From positions 1 to 8,609 of the forward strand of contig JAOZRF010000099.1 of assembly GCA_029940245.1 (NCBI GenBank): a DNA stretch of 8,609 nucleotides, given 5' to 3'. The translations under genes were made by a program, and so were the position numbers. Position 1 is the first letter of the stretch. Every line of letters starts with the position of its first letter. The DNA comes from Desulfobacula sp. GTDB lineage: Bacteria > Desulfobacterota > Desulfobacteria > Desulfobacterales > Desulfobacteraceae. The notes under the pieces are model-generated. The model had not been told where the DNA came from, did not search any database, and saw nothing but the letters and a program-made list of their open reading frames with translations. Positions 1 to 5,206 of the stretch are shown in pieces.

Positions 1-148
1 CAAAATTCCAGGAGAAAAAATATCCAATACAGAATCCAGTTTGCCAAGTTGAGTCAAGGATAAGAACTTGGTTTTTGTCAAGAAATATATAAGAAAAATT
101 TATAGATATGGAATGTGTCCCCAGCCCATTCACCATTAAAGACACCAT
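1..148. other. AT-rich flank after the dehydratase operon
   Basis: No gene can be supported here. Three plus-strand frames stay open from the window edge for 16 to 30 codons before a stop, so the tail of a gene entering from the left is possible, but nothing recognisable is encoded. The segment must contain the 3' end of the minus-strand dehydratase transcript. The only structure seen is the imperfect inverted repeat at 111-150, and it is not followed by a clean U-tract. Confidence 0.4.
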
Positions 149-150
149 TC
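111..150. repeat. imperfect inverted repeat at the end of the small-subunit gene
   Basis: GAATG-TGTC at 111-119 pairs with GACA-C-CATTC at 141-150. This gives 9 bp with one bulged C and a loop of about 21 bases. It overlaps the stop codon of the small-subunit gene (149-151). On the minus-strand transcript it is followed by an AU-rich stretch, with a short run of T about 17 bases downstream, so it could be a weak terminator or an mRNA 3'-end structure. The GGGGACACATTCC-like half (minus strand) resembles dispersed REP-like repeats seen in some proteobacteria; that resemblance is from memory only. Confidence 0.3.
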
Positions 151-676
151 AATAATAAACATCAGCATACTCCACCCATCCGCCGGTGTTAATAAGGGCC
201 TTGTCAAATTCTGAAATTTGAAACTCTATTATTTTTGTTTGTTCTTTTGATTGGATCATGATCCGGCAGGCTTTTATATCAACTGAAATTTGAGTGCTGC
301 TGTTTTTAAATCCATCAAAAATAGAATCTATCTGGTCGCAGGAAAGTTCAATGGCAAGCATTCCGCCATTAAACATGTTTTGCCTGAATATTCTTGCAAA
401 GCTCTGGGCAATCACAACATATATACCGTTCACTTCCAGGGCCCAGGGCGCATGCTCCCTTGAAGATCCGCAGCCGAAGTTCTCCCGGGAGACAATGACG
501 GCTTTTTCTTTAATATCCATTTCAGGATTAAAGCCATCTAATTTTAAATCTTCAAATAAATGCGGTTTCAAGGCTGTTTTTTCAATTTCAGTTAGGTATT
601 TTGCTGGAATGATTTCATCTGTATTGATGTCTGAACGATCTATAAATAAAGTTTTTCCATTAAATTTTTTCATCAT
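149..676 (-). CDS. leuD: 3-isopropylmalate dehydratase-type small subunit (aconitase swivel domain)
   Basis: This is the small 'swivel' subunit of a two-part hydro-lyase of the aconitase superfamily, which pairs with the large Fe-S subunit encoded just upstream. At 175 aa it has the short LeuD2/archaeal-type length. Visible motifs are D-INTDEIIPAKYL at about 16-28, the NFGCGSSREHAPWAL signature at 67-80, which contacts substrate carboxylates, and ARIFRQNMFNGG at 94-105. The loop after the IIPAKYL motif reads YLTE (27-30). In methanogen enzymes this loop helps choose between isopropylmalate (YLVY) and homoaconitate (YLRT), and YLTE matches neither. The ATG at 676 overlaps the large-subunit stop as ATGA, and AGGA lies 6 bases upstream. 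A second ATG follows immediately at 673. The subunit role is certain; the leucine-pathway assignment is not. 2,3-Dimethylmalate, citramalate or homoaconitate-type substrates remain possible. Confidence 0.85.
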   Translation of the reverse strand: MMKKFNGKTLFIDRSDINTDEIIPAKYLTEIEKTALKPHLFEDLKLDGFNPEMDIKEKAVIVSRENFGCGSSREHAPWALEVNGIYVVIAQSFARIFRQNMFNGGMLAIELSCDQIDSIFDGFKNSSTQISVDIKACRIMIQSKEQTKIIEFQISEFDKALINTGGWVEYADVYY

Positions 677-1971
677 GATTTTTCCTGTTCACAAAAAAGA
701 CCGGAATTTGAAATTTCACCTGCAATGGCACTGGCAGCAGCTGTTGCCGGGCTCATCAGGTGAACCATACCGCCCTTGCCCATGCGGCCGATAAAATTTC
801 GATTGGTTGTGGAAGCTGCCACTTCACCATCTGCCAATACACCATTGCTCATGCCAAGACAGGCACCACAGGTGGGATTTGTTACACAAAAGCCTGAATC
901 CATAAAAATTTTGATTATCCCCTGTTCCAGGGCCTGGGAAAATATTTTTGGCGTGGCAGGGGATACAATTCCCCGGACATGGGGGCTGATGGTATGGCCA
1001 TCAAGAATCTCTGCTGCAATTTTCAAATCTTCAAGCCGTCCATTGGTACATGAACCAATATAAACCTGATTAATTTTTGTTCCCTTCATCCGGGACACGG
1101 GTTTTACATTGTCCGGCTTATATCCAAATGTGGTTAAAGGCTCAAGATCAGTGACATCTATTGTTTTTTGTTTTGCATATATGGCATCATCATCTGCTTT
1201 AAACGTTGAGAATGCAGCAAGCGCATCCTTTCGTGTTTTGTACTCTTTATTTATAAACGGCCACAGATATTCCACCGTTGTCATGTCAGGAAGGATAATC
1301 CCGCTTGTGGCACCTGCCTCAACGGCCATATTGGACATGGTCATACGCTGATCCATGCTCATTTCATCCACAATACTGCCCATGAATTCAATGACCATAT
1401 TGGTGGCCCCGTTTACACTTATTTCTTTGATCACCTTGAGGATGATATCTTTGGCATATACCCCGGAAGCAAGTTTTCCAATGATCTCAATCTTATAGGT
1501 CTGGGGGGTTTTAAAGGCGCAGACCCCTTTTAAGATACCCACTTCAAGATCTGTTGTTCCCACCCCTGCGGCAAAAGCACCAAAAGCCCCATGGGTACAG
1601 GTATGGGAGTCTCCCATGATAATCACAAAACCAGGTCTTACAAAGCCTTTTTCCGGAAACAGGGCATGGCACACTCCGTTATGGCCGATATCAAAAAAAT
1701 CTTTAATCTTGTGCCTCCTGGCCCATTCACGAAGAATTTTTCCCTGCATGGCAGTCTTGGAATCTTTGGCAGGACTTACATGATCAATAACTGCTTTTAT
1801 CTTATCTGGATCAAAGACCCGGTCTTTTCCCCTTGCCATTAAATCCTGGATAGCCATGGGCGTTGTGATCTCATGACAGAAAACCCTGTCCAGATTTAGT
1901 ACATTGACATCTTTAAAGGGCTTATCCTTTAAATGGGCTTTAAAAATTTTTTCTGCAATGGTTTTTCCCAT
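673..1971 (-). CDS. leuC: 3-isopropylmalate dehydratase-type large subunit (4Fe-4S aconitase family)
   Basis: This is the catalytic large subunit of a 4Fe-4S hydro-lyase that isomerises a hydroxy-acid by dehydration and rehydration. Its 432 aa fit the LeuC2/archaeal-like class; E. coli-type LeuC is longer. The cluster ligands are visible as Cys308 in IGSCTNGR and Cys368 and Cys371 in PTCGACLG. Other family blocks are HEITTP at 33-38, GDSHTCTHGAFGAF at 120-133, and NFIGRMGKGG near 392-401, with a C-terminal SPATAAASAIAGEI. The start ATG is preceded by GGAGAG four bases upstream. The gene lies 15 bp behind the XRE-cupin regulator and overlaps the small subunit by 4 bp, so the three should be co-transcribed and translationally coupled. 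No leuA or leuB is in view, and a dedicated regulator in the operon is unusual for leucine synthesis. An alternative substrate such as 2,3-dimethylmalate should therefore be kept open. Confidence 0.87.
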   Translation of the reverse strand: MGKTIAEKIFKAHLKDKPFKDVNVLNLDRVFCHEITTPMAIQDLMARGKDRVFDPDKIKAVIDHVSPAKDSKTAMQGKILREWARRHKIKDFFDIGHNGVCHALFPEKGFVRPGFVIIMGDSHTCTHGAFGAFAAGVGTTDLEVGILKGVCAFKTPQTYKIEIIGKLASGVYAKDIILKVIKEISVNGATNMVIEFMGSIVDEMSMDQRMTMSNMAVEAGATSGIILPDMTTVEYLWPFINKEYKTRKDALAAFSTFKADDDAIYAKQKTIDVTDLEPLTTFGYKPDNVKPVSRMKGTKINQVYIGSCTNGRLEDLKIAAEILDGHTISPHVRGIVSPATPKIFSQALEQGIIKIFMDSGFCVTNPTCGACLGMSNGVLADGEVAASTTNRNFIGRMGKGGMVHLMSPATAAASAIAGEISNSGLFCEQEKS

Positions 1972-1986
1972 TATTCTCTCCAGATC

Positions 1987-2571
1987 CTATATTGTTTTAT
2001 CTCCAAAATAATCTTCTCCTTCTGCAGGGGTAACAACCCAGTATGCTGAAAATATCTGGTCAGAGAGATTTTGAATCACATGGGGAATCTGCGAAAAAAA
2101 TGACACGGAATCACCTTTGTTAATTTCATATATCTCCTGGCCATAAATCAATTGCGCAGAGCCCTTAACAACAATTCCAAGCTCGCGTCCCAGATGCCCT
2201 TCTTTTGCATCACCTCTTTTCTGCCCCGGTGCCAGCTCCAGAAAAAAGGCATTAAATGAATGATTGCCTTTGGCCTGGCTGTCACCGCAAAGAGTTTCAT
2301 ATTTAAATCCTTTGCGGTGATAAATCTTTCGATCATCTTTCCTGACAATCTCAACCCGGGAATGGGTTTCATAATCTCTAAAAAATTTATCCGGCCGTAC
2401 CCCATATACCTCTAAAACATGTAACAAAGTGTCCAGGGAAGGCGATATCCGGTTTCTTTCGATCTGGGACAATAAACTGGAACTGATACCTGCCTTTGCT
2501 GCAACCTCTTTAATTGTAAAATGCCTTGAATTTCGAATCGGCCTGAGAAGTGCACCCAGTTTTGTTTTCAC
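1987..2571 (-). CDS. XRE-family transcriptional regulator with C-terminal cupin domain
   Basis: This is a 194-aa cytoplasmic DNA-binding regulator. The N-terminal XRE/Cro helix-turn-helix spans about residues 6-62, with the recognition helix around SSSLLSQIERN (30-40) followed by the typical ISPSLDTLL. The C-terminal cupin covers about 105-182: GHLGRELGIVVKG (125-137) corresponds to cupin motif 1, and G153-D...P163-H164...N168 to motif 2. In this family (PuuR/SinR-like with cupin) the cupin senses a small molecule and the protein usually represses the adjacent catabolic genes. The start is GTG at 2571. The ATG at 2582 is out of frame and soon stops, and no strong Shine-Dalgarno is present (only GGTGAG). 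It is the first gene of the operon with the dehydratase subunits, and it sits 10 bp downstream of a large palindrome that covers its promoter. Autoregulation is the natural inference, with the inducer perhaps the dehydratase substrate or product. Confidence 0.88.
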   Translation of the reverse strand: MKTKLGALLRPIRNSRHFTIKEVAAKAGISSSLLSQIERNRISPSLDTLLHVLEVYGVRPDKFFRDYETHSRVEIVRKDDRKIYHRKGFKYETLCGDSQAKGNHSFNAFFLELAPGQKRGDAKEGHLGRELGIVVKGSAQLIYGQEIYEINKGDSVSFFSQIPHVIQNLSDQIFSAYWVVTPAEGEDYFGDKTI

Positions 2572-2581
2572 GGACTCACCA

Positions 2582-2622
2582 TTTTTAAGTATAATTAATT
2601 AAAATTTAATAATACTTAAAAA
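2582..2622. promoter_or_regulatory. 41-bp palindromic operator candidate of the XRE-cupin regulator
   Basis: TTTTTAAGTAT at 2582-2592 is an exact 11-bp inverted repeat of ATACTTAAAAA at 2612-2622. The interior continues the symmetry, so 17 of 20 base pairs around the centre at 2602 match. The arm centres are 30 bp apart, close to three helical turns, which would place both half-sites on one DNA face. The right arm fills the spacer of the promoter and overlaps its -10, while the left arm lies at about +10 to +20. A protein bound here would block transcription of the regulator-dehydratase operon. The assignment to the adjacent XRE protein is inferred from position. Confidence 0.65.
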
Positions 2623-2636
2623 ATTTTTATTGTCAA
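2609..2636 (-). promoter_or_regulatory. sigma70-type promoter of the regulator-dehydratase operon
   Basis: On the minus strand a perfect -35 TTGACA (2636-2631) is followed, after 16 bp, by TATTAT (2614-2609), which matches the -10 consensus at five of six positions. Transcription would begin near 2602, about 30 bases ahead of the GTG start at 2571. The predicted start coincides with the centre of the 41-bp palindrome. The AT-rich background makes chance -10 matches common, but the perfect -35 at suitable spacing is less likely to be chance. Confidence 0.6.
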
Positions 2637-2641
2637 TATAA

Positions 2642-2649
2642 TTTTTAAG
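2642..2649. promoter_or_regulatory. third copy of the operator half-site upstream of the -35
   Basis: TTTTTAAG here repeats the outer part of the left palindrome arm (2582-2589) exactly, and forms an 8-bp inverted repeat with CTTAAAAA at 2615-2622. That second pair is centred on 2632, on the -35 hexamer itself. It may be an auxiliary regulator site allowing cooperative binding. The short AT-only sequence means a chance match is quite possible. Confidence 0.35.
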
Positions 2650-2661
2650 CCGTCTTTACAA

Positions 2662-3285
2662 TCATTTCGGTCTTAAAAGACTGAATTTCAATTTTCCCTG
2701 GGACTGGTATTCACTGAGCAGTCCGTCAACTGCGGCATAATCTTTTCGCTCAATCTCAACCCTGTGAGCAATTTTATCAGTATAGGTGGTATTCTTGATC
2801 CGGTACAGATAATTTTTTATCTGATTCAACAGGATATCGTTGAATTCATAGCAGACCTTAATATCAATCTCCATGGACTGAATCTGCAGTTTAAGGGGTT
2901 TTTGATCCAGGGTATATTTTACAGAAGTACTATATGCATCAATCAATCCTCTGACACCCAGTTTAACCCCGCCAAAATGCCGGGTCACAACGGCTGCAAT
3001 ATTGGTCATATCATGGCTCTGCAATGTATTCAGCATTGGTTTTCCAGCAGTTCCCGAGGGTTCTCCTGCATCGGAACAATGAAAAATATCCCCTTTTTCA
3101 CCTAAAATATATGCCCAGCAATTATGGGTGGCCGTTTTATTTTCCTTTGAAATCCGGGAAATAAAATTTTTTGCTTTTTCAATGGAATTCACATATTCCA
3201 GGGTGCAGATAAAAATCGAGCGTTTGATTTTTATACTTGTTGTCCGCTGGTCTTCAATGGAATAAAAATAATTTTCATTTCGCAT
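2662..3285 (-). CDS. YigZ/IMPACT family protein (UPF0029 + DUF1949)
   Basis: This is a 207-aa cytoplasmic protein of the YigZ/IMPACT family. Eukaryotic IMPACT modulates translation-stress kinase signalling, and the bacterial members have an unsettled, possibly translation- or RNA-related role. The N-terminal UPF0029 domain spans about residues 14-128. It has TATHNCWAYILG (51-62), SDAGEPSGTAGKPML (71-85) and TRHFGGVKLGVRGLIDAY (101-118); the usual RYFGG reads RHFGG. The C-terminal DUF1949 ferredoxin-like half covers about 137-203. The ATG at 3285 is chosen because the family normally starts with a short lead into 'YF..IE', and GAGGA lies 11 bases upstream. A TTG at 3303 would add six residues. 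It is on the same strand as the downstream regulator operon but separated from it by about 90 bp containing that operon's own promoter. Confidence 0.88.
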   Translation of the reverse strand: MRNENYFYSIEDQRTTSIKIKRSIFICTLEYVNSIEKAKNFISRISKENKTATHNCWAYILGEKGDIFHCSDAGEPSGTAGKPMLNTLQSHDMTNIAAVVTRHFGGVKLGVRGLIDAYSTSVKYTLDQKPLKLQIQSMEIDIKVCYEFNDILLNQIKNYLYRIKNTTYTDKIAHRVEIERKDYAAVDGLLSEYQSQGKLKFSLLRPK

Positions 3286-3483
3286 ATTTTCTTTATTCCT
3301 CAAAAATAAATAAGCCTTTCAGCTTCCAAATCCCTTTAAGAATGTTAACAGCATGAATGCCTCCATAAATTATCAAATGGGAAATTCTAACATATCAGAC
3401 TTCAGAACACTTGATTTATTTTCCTGCAGCATGTTTAATTGTGGCGATGTTCATTAAAAATGACTTGATCAAAGGAAAACAAG
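3286..3483. other. divergent intergenic region between IMPACT gene and the plus-strand operon
   Basis: This is a roughly 200-bp AT-rich spacer from which the IMPACT gene reads left and the membrane/GTPase operon reads right. It holds a plausible plus-strand promoter at 3411-3439, a good ribosome binding site (AAAGGA at 3471-3476) for the small gene at 3484, and a minus-strand GGAGG (3364-3360) in front of an 11-codon open frame (3354-3319). No convincing minus-strand promoter or RNA structure could be picked out by eye. Confidence 0.5.
3411..3439 (+). promoter_or_regulatory. candidate promoter of the small-ORF/DUF2868/GTPase operon
   Basis: TTGATT (3411-3416) and TTTAAT (3434-3439) are separated by 17 bp and match the -35 and -10 consensus at four and five of six positions. 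Transcription would start near 3446 and give a leader of just under 40 bases before the small gene. It is the best-spaced pair in the spacer, but AT-rich sequence produces such pairs by chance. Confidence 0.4.
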
Positions 3484-3633
3484 ATGATGGCACGTCTGAA
3501 AGCAAGTGCAGCAAAATTTGGACTTACCCTGGGTGATAAAAAAATGACCTGTAACAGCTGGCTTGACCGTCTTGTGGGCGCACAGTCCTATGAAATCCTT
3601 GAAAAATTAATCATGAAATATAGTAAATCATGA
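3484..3633 (+). CDS. 49-aa small protein of unknown function, first gene of the GTPase operon
   Basis: A short open frame starts at ATG-ATG (3484 or 3487), with AGGA (3473-3476) seven bases upstream and an in-frame stop at 3466 that fixes the start. Its TGA overlaps the start of the DUF2868 gene as ATGA, the coupling typical of genuine operon partners. I do not recognise the protein. It is basic (nine Lys/Arg against four Asp/Glu), with no signal peptide and no membrane-length hydrophobic run. It carries LTLGDKK at 14-20, Cys23 and Trp26, then a likely amphipathic helix over about 27-47. It could be a small cytoplasmic partner of the membrane protein or GTPase, or a translational-coupling leader whose reading sets DUF2868 synthesis. 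A degraded remnant of a longer gene is less likely given the intact signals. Confidence 0.6.
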   Translation: MMARLKASAAKFGLTLGDKKMTCNSWLDRLVGAQSYEILEKLIMKYSKS

Positions 3634-5204
3634 AAATAAAATTAAAAGATATCATTGATCTGGATTATTTTATCAGTATTGATGATGCTCTTGATTCCCA
3701 GGAAGATATTAAAACAAGAACGATCAAGGATCGTAAAATTTATAATCAATGCAGAAATAAGGCCCTGACTGAAAAAGGGCTCTTGCTGGAATGGCTGATT
3801 CTTAGGAAAAAGGAGTTTTTTAAAAAAAACCATAAAAAAACCATTCTTCTGCCAGGCACCGTTTTTTCCATCCTGTATTCCTGGATGTGTTATATCATGG
3901 CCTTTTCAGGATGTACTTTCGGCTTATCCCTGGCTTATTCATTTCTTGCCTATCATGGGAACCGCCCGATCAATGTAAGCATTTTTATTGTTTTATTTGT
4001 TGTATTGCCGGTTTTACTGCTGGTATTTTCCCTGATACTGATTGTGCGAAAGGTCCTAGGGGGTAAAAAAACAGGTAACCTGTTTAGCAATTCCATTATT
4101 CATACATTGATTTCGTCTTTGTTTTTTAATGTACTGCCGAAAATTCTGCAAAAAACAAGACAGGCCATTTTTAAAAAAAGCTTTGAAACCCTGGAATATA
4201 CCTTGTCGCTCATCCGGATAAAGAGCCGGGAATATAAAGATCTTTTTTTCTGGCCTGTTTTTATCTCGGCCTCTGTGTTTGCCTTTAGTTTTTCAGCCGG
4301 TGCCCTTGGTGGAACATTTTTCAGGGTGATTGTCAGTGATATGGCCTTTGGATGGCAGTCAACGCTCATGGCCTCAAATGCCGGGGTTTATGATCTGGTT
4401 TCATTTATAGCGCTTCCCTGGTCCTGGTTTGTTCCCAAAGCCCTTGCGCATCCAAGCCTTGAACAAATAGAAGGGTCCCGGATTATTTTAAAGGATGGCC
4501 TGTCTGTCCTGGCAACCCATGATCTGATATCCTGGTGGCCGTTCATCTGTATGGGAATTCTGTTTTACGCGGTAATACCCAGGGGAGTTCTTATCATTAC
4601 AGGAATTTTAGCTCAAAAACATGTCCTGCACCATTTTGACTTTAAAAGGCCCCGGTTCAAGCAGTTACTTATCAGGATGCAGTCTCCCGTCATGGACATT
4701 GATGCTGATAAAACCCGGGTAGGAAAGGCCGGTTACGACAAGCCGGACAAAGACATGAAAGAAAAATCATCATTGGGAAACAGGCCGGATGTGTCAGGCC
4801 AGAACGTATTGCTTCTTGCTTCAAAAAGCGTTTATTCCGATGACACAATTCAAAAAATCATCAAAGGGATTGAAACGCACTTATTTTTCAATGTTAAAGA
4901 AACCCTGGGCATCAATCTGGATTTTGATGATGATGCCGAAACAATCCAGCAGATAAATCAAAAGGATGTGGATCATGTGATACTGGTCCATGAAGTCTGG
5001 CAGCCACCCATAAGAGGACTGGTCCATTATATTACACAGGTAAAGGCGGCTATGCCTGAAGACAAGCCCCTGTGGATACTCTTAACCCGGGATGCCGGCC
5101 AGGCAGATCTTTTGGTTGACAACACAGATATTAATTATGATGTCTGGAAAAAAGCGATATTTAAACTTGAAAATCCTTATATCGTCGTAAAAAGGTTTAT
5201 TTAG
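3630..5204 (+). CDS. DUF2868 domain-containing inner-membrane protein
   Basis: This 524-aa integral membrane protein has four probable transmembrane segments at about 76-108, 116-139, 206-235 and 302-327. The family fingerprint is clear in the middle: SDMAFGWQSTL (236-246), ALPWSWFVPKALAHPSLEQIEGSR (261-284) and WWPFICMGILFYAVIPRG (302-319). The N-terminal ~70 residues are charged and probably cytoplasmic. A polar, Lys/Asp-rich linker at about 355-390 leads to a C-terminal soluble domain (391-524) with alternating hydrophobic strands such as NVLLLA, HVILVHE and LWILLTRD, suggesting an alpha/beta fold. Function is unknown. In many proteobacteria DUF2868 genes sit directly before a DUF3482 GTPase gene, as here with two intervening bases. 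The likely role is therefore membrane anchor or effector for that GTPase. The ATG overlaps the preceding small gene's stop. Confidence 0.85.
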   Translation: MKIKLKDIIDLDYFISIDDALDSQEDIKTRTIKDRKIYNQCRNKALTEKGLLLEWLILRKKEFFKKNHKKTILLPGTVFSILYSWMCYIMAFSGCTFGLSLAYSFLAYHGNRPINVSIFIVLFVVLPVLLLVFSLILIVRKVLGGKKTGNLFSNSIIHTLISSLFFNVLPKILQKTRQAIFKKSFETLEYTLSLIRIKSREYKDLFFWPVFISASVFAFSFSAGALGGTFFRVIVSDMAFGWQSTLMASNAGVYDLVSFIALPWSWFVPKALAHPSLEQIEGSRIILKDGLSVLATHDLISWWPFICMGILFYAVIPRGVLIITGILAQKHVLHHFDFKRPRFKQLLIRMQSPVMDIDADKTRVGKAGYDKPDKDMKEKSSLGNRPDVSGQNVLLLASKSVYSDDTIQKIIKGIETHLFFNVKETLGINLDFDDDAETIQQINQKDVDHVILVHEVWQPPIRGLVHYITQVKAAMPEDKPLWILLTRDAGQADLLVDNTDINYDVWKKAIFKLENPYIVVKRFI

Positions 5205-5206
5205 TT

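Noticed and set aside
294..794. Plus-strand 166-codon open frame across the dehydratase genes
   Set aside because: It lies antisense to two genes with strong family motifs, crosses their overlap, and its translation shows no domain-like pattern.
2148..2405. Minus-strand 85-codon frame inside the XRE-cupin gene
   Set aside because: It is a shifted frame of a gene whose helix-turn-helix and cupin motifs are intact.
2582..2649. The palindromic region as a transcription terminator for the IMPACT gene
   Set aside because: The stem would be nearly all A-U with no GC core or clean U-tract, and its position over a consensus promoter is better explained as an operator.
2764..3105. Plus-strand 113-codon open frame
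   Set aside because: It is antisense to the conserved core of the IMPACT-family gene and no recognisable motif or ribosome binding site supports it.
3286..3303. TTG start at 3303 for the IMPACT-family gene
   Set aside because: It adds six charged residues not typical of the family and consumes the GAGGA that would serve the ATG at 3285. It remains possible but is less likely.
3311..3324. AAGC/GCTT hairpin upstream of the IMPACT gene as an attenuator
   Set aside because: A 4-bp stem is too weak to support a regulatory RNA structure.
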